A stretch of DNA of 64,000 nt. Source: Sarcomyxa edulis. Taxonomy: Eukaryota; Basidiomycota; Agaricomycetes; Agaricales; Mycenaceae. A program made the position numbers and the translations under genes. Below, piece after piece: positions 33,326-45,724 of the stretch (position 1 is its first letter; each line of letters begins with the position of its first letter). The notes under the pieces were generated by a model. The model made no database searches. It saw nothing but the letters and a program-made list of their open reading frames with translations, and was not told the DNA's origin. The DNA lies in contig QUOL01000002.1 in assembly GCA_009761415.1 (NCBI GenBank), forward strand, positions 1,116,001-1,180,000, in the 5' to 3' direction.

Positions 33326-35751
33326 ATGGGAGTGTATCAAGCTGTAAGACGCTTCGTATGGGGCGAAATTCCTTCCAGCAGACAAGAGACGAGATTGCTG
33401 TTGAAACTTGACTGGTTCATCCTCTCGTACTGCTGTCTCATGGTGCGTCTTTTTGACATCTTGAGCTGCCTAGCTGAATAATGATGAACTCTTACCTTGG
33501 GTCTTGGCAGTATTTTACCAATTGTGAGTCACTTTGCTTATTCAGACAGCTACGAGAAAGCGCCTGTACAACCTTTCAGACGCCTGCACGACTTTCGATC
33601 GTTACTTCTGGTCAGGTGAAGCGTATACTGATCTCTCAAACCTCTGACCAGATTTGGACCGTTCAAATGTAGCTAACGCGTATGTATCCGGAATGAAAGA
33701 AGAACTGAACATGCAAGGCACAGATTATAATGTTAGTCCTACGATTTACATTCCGTTATCAAAGTTTTTACATCATATATACCCCGCAGAAAATCAATAC
33801 CATCTTTACCTGCGGATATATCATTGGCATGCTACCAAGTTTGTCCATTCTCGTCGAATCAACACGTTCTCCGGATAACAAAGGTCTAATCTGATTTCTA
33901 TACAGATAATTTGATGCTGCAAGTGGTCTCGCCACGAATATGGTTTCCCTCTATGCAGCTTGTCTGGGGCGTGCTCACCTTCTGGTAAGTTGTATGATCA
34001 TTGATGACCAACCCGGTCTGAAATTCAAGACTCGGTATTTATCAGCACAAGCGCGACACACAACGTACAACAAGTAATATCCGTATCTTCGTATCCACAC
34101 CGTTCAAAATATTGATTATCCGTTCCCCAAGATTTATGCAATTCGATTCTTTCAAGGAATTGCCGAGTCGTCTACGTTTGTCGGTACTCACTATATCCTC
34201 GGGTCGTGCGTTACTGCCTCTCAAACGGTCTACGTACTCCCATTGACTGGTTCGTTTCTCCACTCCACATAGGTGGTACAAACCGGGAGAACTTGGCAAA
34301 CGCTCTGGTATATTTACTAGCTCCGGATTGATAGGAACTTTGTAAGGTATCGGCATCGCGGCTGTCCAGACAATGACTTACAGTCCATCTGTTCAGGTTC
34401 TCTGGAGTCCTTCAAGCCGCTGTATACAAGAATTTGAACGGACATGCTGGTCGAAGTGGCTGGCGTTGGCTGTAGGTCTTTTCAAATAAATTGTGCGACG
34501 CTCAAGTGTGATTAATAACTCGGATTTAGGTTCATCGTCGATGGTATTATAACCCTACCGATCGCGATTTACGGTTTCCTGGTGTTTCCGGATGTCCCAG
34601 CAGCCACTACGAAAGTCTTTTATTTGACTGAAGAGGTAAACATTCTTTTCCTCGATCTTACCAATAAATCCTCAAACATGTTGTTTGTCCGTCCAGGAAC
34701 GTCTACTATCCACACAACGCCTAGACTCAGTTGTACAGGTCGACAATCAGCATCTCTCCTGGAAGACCGCCAGGAGAGTGTTAGGACGTTGGCGATGGTA
34801 TTCATGTAGTCTTCTCGTAAGTCCTAGTCTTTCATCCCGTATCTGAGCCTTCGAATTAACGCTATCATACAATCGTCAGTTCGCCATCTCTGGTGAAACA
34901 GAGAGTTTTGGCTCGAATAATCTGATGGGACAATGGCTGAAAGCTATAGGAGGCTACTCTGTCGAGCAAATCGGTTCGTATACTTTAGATTGCTCCCGAA
35001 CCTTTCAAACTCAAGGTTTCGACGTTTCTTCCCAGACTATTATCCTTCCGGGATGACTGCATTCGCCATTATATCAACACTCGTATGTGCGACGTGGACG
35101 GACTACACTCGTTCCCGGTGGCCTGTGCTTGTCTACATGTCAATCTCTGTCATCATTTCCTCGATATGCATCCTGGTCTGGAGTAGTCCTACTGGGCTCA
35201 AGTTTTTTGCTTATTGTGCGCCACCTCACTTCTGGTAAATCACCATAATCAATCTGTACTGATGGGGTTTTCCTATAGATCTGGCAGGAGCGTCTTACGC
35301 TGGTCAAGCCACCACATTTGCGTGAGTATCATCATCTTCATATGTTCTCTATGGATCACTGATCGCATCACTTGCCTTCTTGACTTCTTTGATTCAGATG
35401 GGCGAACCAAATATGTGCAGATGACCATCAAGAGCGCGGAATTGTCCTTGCATCTATGAAGTTTGTTCGGCCCTTTTTTTGAGTTTTCCTTTCCCACTCA
35501 TGAGTGTTTTTCTCAGCATGTGGAACAACGTGGTGAACGCATGGTGGCCTTTGGTGTTTTACCCAGCAACGGATGCGCCACGATTTCATAAGGGAATGAT
35601 AGCTATGATTTGTGTAGCTGTCGCTACATTGGCCGTGACCTGGCTCGTACGGTTTCTCGAGAGACGGGAGTGGCGTCTCAAAATATCCTCCAGGGAACCA
35701 AGTGAAGCGGGTACCCCGGAACCGAAGTTATCGAACGAGAAAAGTCAGTAG
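33326..35751 (+). CDS. MFS permease, anion:cation symporter type (Dal5/Tna1/Vht1-like)
   Basis: Plasma-membrane importer of a small organic acid or vitamin (allantoate, nicotinate, pantothenate or biotin type); the substrate cannot be told. ATG 33326 ([20 protein letters not shown]). After splicing, helix 1 reads [20 protein letters not shown] then [19 protein letters not shown], the typical ACS opening; it needs a 13-nt exon at 33511-33523. Further blocks are [80 protein letters not shown] and [20 protein letters not shown]. The C-terminal tail is hydrophilic. More than eight introns. Confidence 0.92.
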
Positions 35752-35919
35752 AATTAGAGATACGATCTCATGTCGTACATCGATATCAAAACATTTTGCT
35801 GTTGGATCAATCAATCATAGGCGACTGACAGCAAAAAGAAACGCAAGCTTTCGGAACAACTAGTTGGAATGGTACATATGCAGAGTGAGGGTATATATAG
35901 ACGATTGCAGAACATAGTA

Positions 35920-38524
35920 TCATATCTCTCCGTACTTGATCTGCGTAACCTGATTATCATCCGACCAGGCAATAATTCGCGACTGACTGAACACGACCTG
36001 GGTGATCTTGTGTCCAGGAAAGCAACTGACTTGAGCTGGAATGGCTCTGACATTCCGAAGATCCCACAGACGAACAGAACCATCTCGATCTCCACCAGCA
36101 AAATAATTCGCCATGGAAGCACCTAACCGCTGGCGTGAGTAATGTACAGATTTCGACGTTCAAATGTGATCGCTCACCCTTGATATTTCTCCCGTGGAGT
36201 TGTTGAGTCTGGTAACCAAACCTCTGAACAGGTCTTCGGGACACGAGTCGGTGATCTCGGACTTCGATTTGGAACTCTCGGTGTGCAACCTATTCCACAT
36301 AAGTCTTCATGTCTGTGAACTGCAGTCTTGTTACTCACCTCAAGCAAAGTACAGAACGGGGACGAAGTCGGATGAACATGATAAACAGAGTTGGATGTTT
36401 TGATCGTGTTAACTACACGCTCTGGGGCAAGGTCCCAGACATGGACGTTACAGTCGGCACTAGCGGATATCAATTTGTGGCTTGTATCTCGGATTGGCAG
36501 GAGCGATTGGACGAGAGCGGTGTGCTTGATCGCAAGCGGGCGAGCAGTCGCTGTAGAGAAATCGGGGGTAACGTCCCATAGATGGACGACACGGTCGTGA
36601 CCGCCTGTAGCGAATAGGAGGGGCTGCATCATTGTAGCGACTGCACTGACACCGCCTTTTTTCGTGCTGTTCCATGGTCTTTCCAGAAGTATTGGCTTGC
36701 CCGTCTGTGCTGCTCTGTAAGTGACGACATTTAGACGGGAAAGAAGTGGACATCTACTTTAGAGTCGTCCATAGCAATCATCGAGACTTGGTCATTAGCA
36801 CGAGAATGTCCAAGCACTATATAGGTTTCAGTAGAAGCCGTCAACAAGCAGGCATCGTCTATGAGATCTCTGGGATCATCAGGAGTTCTTAGAGCATGCC
36901 TGCGGCTATACACATACGAGTTTGCACGATGCCTTTCTTGAGTTATGTGAGAGACGCACCATAGTGGGAATGCATCAGTACGATGAATGTGCCCGTGCAA
37001 GGAAACTGAGAGCAGAAACCCACTCGGAGCTTGTAGTATCCGTCGCGATTTATCATACATGTGTGTTGGTATTCGAACCACGTCTCCTTCTTTCTCAAGC
37101 TTCATCGAGATAGAGGTTGATGGTTCTGGAACACATGAGCATGGAGTTTCTGCGACAGTACTCGGAGTTGTCTGCGTAAGGACGGACAAGGTGTCATTCA
37201 TAATCACATCCTTGGAGCTGTGCTTCGGATTAGAGCCTGATGTGTGAGCGGGAGAACGAGTATCAAGATCTACTTCAATAGCAAGCCCTATGGTGGATCC
37301 AGGAGCTGGCGTAATATTCGGTTCGAAGAGTTCTGAGGAAGGGGGTATAAAGGTGTCAAAATCCGAGTCTACATGCACGGGTAGTTCTGCAGATAGGGAA
37401 TCTGGACTTGGGAAAGGATTTGCTGGCAACACAGCCAGGTATTGGTCTCGTAGTTTCGCCATAACGGAGCTCGAACGTAGTGGTGGTGCCAAGGTGATGG
37501 TTCCAGAACGAAACCCTACAGAAGTCATTGAAAGAGTAGCCTTGTCGATAGGCTTTTTTGTGAGGGAAAGTTCCTTTGCAAATGGTTCTGGTCTAGACTC
37601 CGATGTACTTGGGACATTACTCTGAGGAAGGGCTCAGAGTGTAGTCCACATTGCGATGATGGTACTTACGATACATAAATCGGCCGGGGATAAAGGCGAA
37701 GAAGATCCTGGCTTGGTGAGATAGTCTTCTACTGCAGCCTGACTATCAGAATCACTCAAAACATCGGAATAGTCAGATTTGTGCCTGTGACTGAGTACAG
37801 AACCATCTAAAGTGTACGGTTGAGCATACAGTGAACGGGACATAGATGATAATTTCGGACCTTCCCGTACTTGTGTTTGTGATAAACTAGAGCTATTGAC
37901 TCGAACTCCCACAGAAAAGAATCGTGCGACGGCGCCATCGTCAGAATAAGTATGGAAATGGACCTTTCCGCCTATTTGTGTATCTATCCTGACGATTTCG
38001 TTCTGTGTCCACTTCCGACGCCTCTGGTGACTGTTTTCAATGCCCTTCCTGCAGAGAGGCGGGACTTCGACGACTGTCTCAGTGAACTTACTTCTCTTGC
38101 GGGAAGGTTTCTTCCTCTTTGCTGTGGTCCGCGGTGTTTTGGGAGGATCAACAACAGGATGAGGGTCAGGCCCAGGGGCCAGTAGTGAGCTAGAATTTGG
38201 CTCAAGTTCTAGCCGGCGTCGTTTGGGAGGATTCTCGGGTGGGGGCTCGGTATAGACTATGGGACGTTTGAGGAGATTGTATGGAGGGCTCTGGACAGGG
38301 ATATTACGGTTGGCGAAGGGCTTTGGATAAGGGGTGGTATAACTGTTTTGTGAGATACCCGAATGGAATGTGTGAGCGGTGGACGCTTGGTAGTATCCTC
38401 TGCCTCTCCCACGATACGAGTACCCCCGCCCTCTGCTACGGCTGGCAGTCGATCTGATTGATGGAGGTCCGGCAGCCTTTCGAGATAAGTTTTCGTTGGG
38501 CTGATGATCCTCCGATATAGACAT
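35920..38524 (-). CDS. WD40-repeat protein A with RG-rich disordered N-terminus
   Basis: ATG 38524 (MSISEDHQPNENLSRKAAGP). The N-terminus has an RG motif region (SRGRGYSYRGRGRGYYQ) and basic stretches (PPKRRRLELEP, KRKKPSRKRSKF), suggesting nuclear or RNA-associated function. A long disordered part rich in Ser/Pro follows. The C-terminal WD40 part is readable as LLFATGGHDRVVHLWDVTPD, LISASADCNVHVWDLAPERV, TSNSVYHVHPTSSPFCTLLE and FAGGDRDGSVRLWDLRNV; the end is VTQIKYGEI. It is transcribed head-to-head with a related WD40 gene 221 bp away; the two share block order across the propeller. No named orthologue recognised. Confidence 0.85.
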
Positions 38525-38638
38525 GTGTGCATCAGACAGCAAAACCAGAGGAAGATGGAATACTTGAATGAAGAGCTTTTGAAGGAAGAAGCTCGGCCAC
38601 TCGGAGAATGATCGAAGCACGCAAAATCAAACAGTCGC

Positions 38639-38646
38639 GACGCGTC
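38639..38646. promoter_or_regulatory. GACGCGTC in WD40 pair divergent promoter
   Basis: The palindrome sits almost midway between the two divergent WD40 start codons (114 and 99 bp away), followed by a further ACGCG. It is placed to serve both genes. Confidence 0.45.
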
Positions 38647-38745
38647 ACGCGAACTATTTTGATCATTTTTCAAGTTTAAACTTTTTACTGCCGCTGGGAT
38701 TTCTCTCGTATTCACAAGTCTCAGGGCAAGTTGGCCTGACATTCT

Positions 38746-41581
38746 ATGTATACCAGCAGAAAACTAGAGCCAGAATCGCCCATTTTTATCAAAAAAAGAC
38801 TCGTGCCCCCAGGCATCTTACTCGGCTCGGACGCAAAGAGATTTAAATCCGAAACTGCCCCATCTCAGGATGGTACAGCAGTACCCCCAGAGCGCGAACA
38901 GGGTATCCATAAGGTTGGGCCAGTATCTTTCCAGAAGGGTACACCCCAAAACGACGACACCTTCGAGAACATTGTCCGCGAGACAACAACACTTCTCAAC
39001 GAGGCGGGTAAATTGGTAATAGGACCTCCGGTTCTCTGGTGAGTTGTATGTTTCCGTCGGTCAGCGTCATGAGACCGACGTGAACTCACTCGCAGCTCAG
39101 ACGAAATGATCTTTCATTGGTCTTCTGGAACGACGGCACCAAATTCGTCTGTCAGCAGAGCGTGTGCTGGTAATACCAGTGGCCGTGATGGTGGATCACC
39201 CCTTCCAATCAAGAAAGACCCTAAAATAGAGAGAGACCTGTCCCCAATATCTGTCGGTTCTCACTCGTCCTTCGCAAAAGGAGACGACATACCAATGCCT
39301 CCGATTAGACAAAGTATAGATGAGGATATAGCATTTTCATCCCCAGAAAGAGTCTTACTCTTCAAAGGACTTGGGGAACGAGTAAACGGAAAAGATCTTG
39401 TCCGCCTACTTATAGAAAATAATTTCCCATGCTCAACGTAGGTTCTTACAATTCGTTCTGATCATCAGCTCACCGAGAGCTCTCAGATAGTATTCGCGAG
39501 ATAGTCATATTTTCATTCTTGGAGCGTTCAGCATCTGTGGAATTCATCCACAAACACCTCGCCGATGCGGCGTACACAATTCTGGATGGCATGAACAACC
39601 CTTTCTGGAGGAAACAATATCATGGCCCTCTGAGCGTGGTCAGATGCTCACCCCTCGACACGCAGAATAAGCCGATAATGCCTGTTTCTGAACCAAGTAC
39701 ATCTGCTCGGAGACTAGCTTCTTCGACACCTTTTGTTCAGGCCTCGGACCCAACGCCTGCCCCAACTCCTGCCTTGGCAGCGCCTATGCCTGTACCGCTT
39801 ACCATGCCTGAAGCTTTCGTTATATCGGACGAAGACGAAGACGTCATCCCCGGCCTAGGCTGTCTGTCAAGTGTTGCTCTCGTTCCCGAAGTAGGAAGCC
39901 ATACTACAAGGGATGTGAATGCCCTCTACGGGAGCCTTGCAGCTGATTATTTCAAGTCGGACGCCGAGGACGGAGATGATAGTGAAGATGAGGATCCACA
40001 GGACAAACCTCCTATACCTCAACCAATCGAGATTGATGTCGAGATGGAGAACGCTTTTGCCCTCCTCCAGGAGACAACGGAATCTGTTCCTATCGATCCT
40101 CGGGGCTCCAGGTCGGCCTCGCAGTCTCATAGTCTAGACAGTGAAGCCCTTCCTTCCTCGTCGCGGCGGAAAAGGCAAATAAAGGTCCATCCGTTACGTA
40201 GTCCATCTGGCTCGCCTATGTCTCTCTCGTCAGACCAAGAAGACCAGGGACTCAAAGAAGATGAACAGAGCTCTGATTCTTTTCAAGAAGAGCCTTCTCC
40301 GAGGATGAGAACGGGCCCTCGCATTTGCAGCGGCTCGACCGTCAGCACATCTTCATCCGCTTTAGTACCAAAGGTGCCTTACGGTCGTGCTCGACGTGTT
40401 CTCGTTCCTTCGTCGCCCGGACTTCCTGTTGCGACTATCTCGATGCGCGCAGATGCGCAGTTTATCGATCCAGAGAAACAGTGAGCCTTCGTTACTTCTC
40501 ATTCTTCCAAGATCACCTTACCTCTCAATCTACAGCTATAGGAAAAGTCTATGCTCGCTGCCCTTCAAGGGTAGTCTACGACATGTGGAGGACGCCTGTA
40601 TCGTCGATGATACGGTCGTCGTTGGTTACAACGCAGGTCCATGCCAAATCTCCCTTCTTCCAATAAACAAGGTATAGAGCATAGCATGCGCAGCTGTGTC
40701 TTCGCATCTTGTATTGACCGCCTTTTAGGCGCCCAAGTTCATAGATTCGATTCGGAAACCACATATCCAGACCAAAAAGCATGGTGGTCCCGCTGCTAGA
40801 GTCGGTGTCATATCCCTTGCACCTGTTCCAGGAGCAGCGGGAACCGTCAAATTTCTCTCAGGTGGTACTGACAGAACGATCTTCCTATGGGCTACTGAAA
40901 GTCATCACTTGCACGATGTAACGGTGGAGAGGATTACGACAACGAGCACAGCTCCCTATGCCCTGGCTTACCGGCCTCGCGACAAAACTATTCTGTACTC
41001 TGCGGGTACGAGCTTATCAATAACGAACATGACGCGTAGATCAGCGAAGCCCACGTCGAGCAAGTTTTCGAATACGATACATAACATCCATATGCATCCT
41101 CACGATCCGAATATCACGGTCATCGAGGTCAGCTTGTTCTTCTTCCTTCGTCCTCTGGCCCTCCTCATGTCCTCCTTGCTCAGGTGAAACACCTCGATCA
41201 CCAGATCCAGATGTTCGACAGTCGGAAAGGTTACAACCGACCTCCATGTGTACAGTTCGGACACCGTTGTCAGAAGAGCAAACAAGTCGAGTCCAGATAT
41301 TCTAGAGGCAGTTGTTCCTTCAACTATTTCGTACGCGGATATGCCGACGGATGCATCAAGATATGGGACTGCAGAAACACCAAAGTAACTATTGAGGATT
41401 ATTTGTAATCTTGATTTGCTAACTCGCACTTACGCAGAATGTGATCATCCACGCCCAACACCAACGGAAGGATCCAGTGATTCATACAAACTGGACAACC
41501 TCTGGTCCTGTAGCTTTCGGGGGCGAAGTAGTCACCTTCCTAGACCGCGATGGCAATATACTCTCAACCGGTGAAGCTTGA
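38746..41581 (+). CDS. WD40-repeat protein B
   Basis: ATG 38746 (MYTSRKLEPESPIFIKKRLV). The N-terminal half is largely disordered but contains a folded block (RVLLFKGLGERVNGKDLVRL ... SFLERSASVEFIHKHLADAA) and an acidic Ser-rich region (VISDEDEDVIPGLG, DAEDGDDSEDEDPQ). The C-terminal propeller reads HVEDACIVDDTVVVGYNAG, FLSGGTDRTIFLWATESHH, KTILYSAGTSLSITNMTRR, SNTIHNIHMHPHDPNITVIE and FVRGYADGCIKIWDCRNTK; the end is FLDRDGNILSTGEA. Block order parallels the neighbouring WD40 protein A, so the pair is probably an inverted duplication. Function is unknown. Confidence 0.85.
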
Positions 41582-41784
41582 AGCTTGTAGCTTGTAGCCT
41601 GACCCCGATCCGTTCTGTACGGTTGTATAATTGCACGAACGTCGACCAAGCTAGGTAGTACGCCATCAGTCTCATTGAGATCGAAAGTCATTAGTAGCTG
41701 TGAGACTGTATACAAGAAAAAAAGAAAACATGAGGGTATGATCCGTTCCTAAGCTTCAGACCATAGCAAGTGGCAACCAGCAAA

Positions 41785-43968
41785 TTACTCCCAACCGCCT
41801 AGCTCAATCGCGAACGCCACTGCAAGCTTGGAAAACTCAAGCATGTGTTCGAAGCTGAATTCTTCGCTAATATCGATGGTACTAGATGGATTCAAGGACA
41901 GTCAAAAAAAGCGGGATGAATTAGCGAGAACAAATGGAGACTCACTCCTTCGCCGAGTGAATATACTTGTTCGAGTTCTCGAACGTGCTCTCTATCGTGA
42001 ACACACTGGGATATCCTGCTTTCCTCCATGAGGCGCTACGATTATGACACATGAGTTTGATCCGCCAGGAAGGAACTATACATGTCGCTCACTGATCACT
42101 GCATGCATAACCGCATTGAGTTTCCACGTAGGGAATGTCGAGATACGCGTCCACGAGTTGCATGTTAAACTTTGTGAGGCTGAGAGGATATATAAACATG
42201 TGAGCATAGCCGCGTACTGGGAGAAACCGATGGAAGAGGACAACGGGGAGGTCACCTACCTTGTATCCGTATAATCCGTAATAATTCCGACTTCCTCACG
42301 AGTTCCTCGCTACTTGATGCAGTTAGATTTTGAGTTTCCGCAATAAGAAATAAGCAGTTGCGTACCTTTACCCAAGCAGTCATATCGAACTACAAGAAAT
42401 GCAGGTAGGAAAGCAGCACCGTAAATCGCGGAGAAGGATACGAAGGGTGACAGAACAATTGATTACCTGACTCATAGCGAGGACATTCACGGAGCGTGCC
42501 TCGTAATCCCTAGCCACAGCTTGCGATCCTAGGAGACCTCCCTCCTGTAGAGGGCATGACCATAACGCCGTTAGTTTTTGTTCCGTTCCGTAACCGCAGT
42601 CAAAAAACATGAGGCGGTTATCACCTCAGCAGAGTACCAGTGGAACTCGACGGTCCTGGTGGGCGTGAAGTTGGCGGCAATCAAGGCCCGATAGGCTTCA
42701 AGAATAGTCACGCTTCCTGAGCCATCGTCTAAAAAAATAAGAAAGAGAGCGTCAGTTGAAAGGCCGAAAAATTCGAAGATTCGAACGGCGATACCGTCGG
42801 CACCTGTAGATCTAGGTCAGTTTTTTTTTGATATCTATGATAGCATGCGCAGGAATTTACCGGGAGCTGGCAAGAAGGGCCACATGTTCATGCTGGAATA
42901 GAGAGTCGACCACCAACGTTACGAAGAGTTCAAATATGAAGTTTGCGGACTTGCCTGTCTTGGTGAGCACCGATGATAACCACGGAGTCATCGCTGGTGG
43001 AGGATCCTTGTATTTTGACGATCTGAATATAAACCGGGTGGGAAGATGTATGTTTTTTCCAAGTCAGCGAGTGTACTCACGATTGTGTTCTGACCCCATG
43101 AGTGAGGAAATTCTGTATAGGTTATCTGATCTCTCAGAGAGGCGGGGGCCCATCGAGCAGTTATCTATAGATTGGTGGGTCATAAGCTGTTGAAGGAAAT
43201 GGCCGATATCATGATAATGACAGACACACACCTGGGATATATTGGCAAGAAGCCATTGCTGAGATGCCTTTCCGGCCTACTCGTATGTAATATTAGTGGC
43301 CTAACACATCTTTCTGAGAGTGAGGAACGTTTACGTTACTACGATAATCTGAGATTTGGTCAACCAAACATGCGGGGGTGGGAGTATAGGTACGAAGGTA
43401 ACATACATCTCGTAGTGAAGTCGGTGAACACCTGGAGGTTTTCCTTCGGTCCATCAATAGAGAGTGTCTTCAATACAGACTTGACCTTCTGTGTGGCGTT
43501 TGGTGACGGGAAAAACGCTGCAATGCAACATGTTGAGAGTCAAGAGGCATAGGTGCATGATGACGGCCTACGTTGAGATTGGGTTCTGAGGGCAGAGTAA
43601 GACCCAAGGTCTTGTGTGTCAGTGCTGAAGCATAAGAGCGCGTAAGTAATGATTCTAGCCAAAGCGCTGATATAGAAGGAGGATCACATGTCGAAGAATT
43701 TGACCCCTTCAGCTTTAGCTTGGATCTAGGTGGAGAGTGAGTGAGAGCTGAAAGATGGGACAGAACTGATACTATGTACCTTCTCAAGTTCAGACATCCA
43801 TCTGGCAGGTCCAGTCTCCATCTGTACGAGACGAAGAGCATTGAGGTCTAGATCAAAGCCAGGGTAGGACGTGGTAGGATTAGAGAAAGCAATCTGAGTA
43901 TTGTCCTTGGATAGAGGGTTTGCTCTAGCTAGAGAGGCCAATGCAAAGAAAAGAGAAAGCGACTTCAT
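41785..43968 (-). CDS. Secreted M28 aminopeptidase (leucine aminopeptidase type)
   Basis: Extracellular zinc aminopeptidase. ATG 43968 starts a clear signal peptide ([20 protein letters not shown]), followed by a propeptide. The two-zinc site is visible after splicing: VVIIGAHQD (His), [18 protein letters not shown] (bridging Asp), [18 protein letters not shown] (catalytic Glu and Glu ligand), [13 protein letters not shown] Asp region and CGYACSDH to [12 protein letters not shown] (His). The GADD Asp codon is supplied by a 9-nt microexon at 42795-42803. The last ligand pair Ser-Asp-His/Ala-Ser is also split by an intron. The end is [13 protein letters not shown]. About ten introns; exact middle junctions were not all resolved. 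Confidence 0.92.
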
Positions 43969-44131
43969 GGCAGCAGACCGAGGGGGAGATGCGAGTAACT
44001 GAGCAACTTGAAGCAGTGAGCCTGAGCCTGCCACGGTTGGTTACTGCTTGGCCGAGTTCGCCGAGACTGGGATGCGTCAGATAGACCACGTGCGCATTGC
44101 CGTTTTCTCTCAATCCCTCTTGCAGCTAGCG

Positions 44132-44619
44132 ATGTCTGCGAAAGCCAGATCACAGATTGTCGTGCGTACAGATGTTATGCACTATGTTATATATCACTCA
44201 TATCTTGATAGCAAATCCTCGTTGGGGCTGGGAAGGCTGCGCCGACTCCGCCAATCGGTCCTGCTCTCGGTGCTCGCGGGGTAAAATCTATGGACTTTTG
44301 CAAAGAGTTCAACGCAAGAACTGCTCATATCGAACCAGGCGTACCCACCCCAACTGTCATCACTATACACCCAGACCGCACTTTCACCTTCGTCACAAAA
44401 ACACCACCAACTACTTATTTCCTCAAAAAGGCTGCAGGCCTGGAGAAAGGAACAGCCAAACCAGGCCACGACATTCTGGCTACTCTCAGCCTAAAACATG
44501 TCTACGAAATTGCAAAGATAAAGGCTACGGATGACCACTTGAAGCACCTCAGCCTAGAAGCTATCGCTAGAAGTGTTGTGGGCACAGCAAGGACAGTAGG
44601 AATCCAGATAGTTCCGTGA
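44132..44619 (+). CDS. MRPL19: Mitochondrial ribosomal protein uL11m
   Basis: Large-subunit mitoribosomal protein of the GTPase-associated centre. ATG 44132 gives [10 protein letters not shown]; after one intron (GTGCGT donor) the sequence continues [20 protein letters not shown] then [17 protein letters not shown]. The L11 hallmarks are the [10 protein letters not shown] loop, [20 protein letters not shown] and, at the C-terminus, [20 protein letters not shown]. About 140 residues, normal for L11. It is divergent from the M28 aminopeptidase across 163 bp. The symbol follows the yeast name. Confidence 0.93.
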
Positions 44620-45724
44620 GTCATGGTCTCGGTCCGTGTTAGTAGAAGGTGAGCGTTTTATAGCCTTGCTTGGTACTCTTACTCCTCCATTTACACTAGA
44701 GCTTATCAACGGACGGGACAGGTCGACACCGATAGGATAGGCACTTTGGACGGATAGCATCTGCGTTGCTCATGTGCCGCCTATATCCCTTGTATATCAT
44801 AGAGCCATGGGTCAAAACTACAGCTGCTTCAATGACGACGTTGACCCTTGTTTGTGTTCCGGAAAGCTCTATGCTCGTGTCTGCTTTAGGCGCCAAGGAA
44901 CCGTATCGGTGCGAAATTCGGAATCTCTTCACGATTCATTATCAAGAGATTAAACTCGATCGGCATCATAGGCGGTCTCCGTAGATTGCCTGGTGAGATC
45001 CTTAGAGATACCACTCGCTCTCTTCAATACACCTTTTTGACAAGACTGACGCTCGAATCTACGTTATCTTCGCACTCTAAGAAATCCCTCAGAATTGGCT
45101 CAAGCTCATCGCTCGCTCCTGATCTCTTGTGCAAAGGCACACAGTGAATCTAGGCCGCTTCAACGGGACACGTTCAAGACGCCCTACCGAACTTCTGTGC
45201 CCGAGTTGCCTAATCCGGAAACCACCCAAGTTCGCGATGGTAGAAGGAACTTCACCACAGCTTTCTTTCTTCTGTGGATTTATGCGGGACTTCCGTTCTC
45301 ATATGGACCCACCGGCGAGTGGAACTTCCTAATACAGCGGGCGCCTCTTGGAACCGAGGACCAGGCGCGATCGCTCTCTTGCACCGAACGACCAACTCTT
45401 AGCGCTCAATCTCACCAACTCGTGTTGCTTCTCCGATCATCCTGCGCTCGATTTGTACAATCTGAATCCTACTCCACTATCTAAACCTCTGCAACAGCAC
45501 ATAATGAGCCCTTTACATCGACACGTTCCCTTCCCAGCACCCATCGCATCTCGATACCTCCCCGATCCAGTCCAATGAAAATCAGTTAGCAGAAAAGCAA
45601 TTTATCCGTTTTCTTCCAACAACTATGGCTATAAAACGGAGCCCAACTCACTCGATATTCCTCCAGAGCTTGTCATTCAGCTTTCCTGCACGTCCTCCTT
45701 CATTCTACCCCTACCAAGATTTCC
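44620..45724. other. Intergenic region with possible short frames
   Basis: About 1.1 kb. Plus-strand frames at 45095-45484 and 45348-45578 look mildly coding (DQLLALNLTNSCCFSDHPAL), but they start at non-ATG codons and are in different phases, with no clear intron to join them. This could be an unrecognised small gene or a relic. The promoter of the DUF6593 gene lies at the right end. Confidence 0.35.
45630..45636 (+). promoter_or_regulatory. TATA box of DUF6593 gene
   Basis: TATAAAA lies about 90 bp upstream of ATG 45725, inside an otherwise mixed-composition leader; spacing fits a fungal TATA promoter. Confidence 0.5.

Noticed and set aside
41573..41599. Short GAAGCTT/GTAGCTT repeat after the WD40-B stop
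   Set aside because: Only two to three imperfect units; a minor tandem duplication in untranslated DNA.
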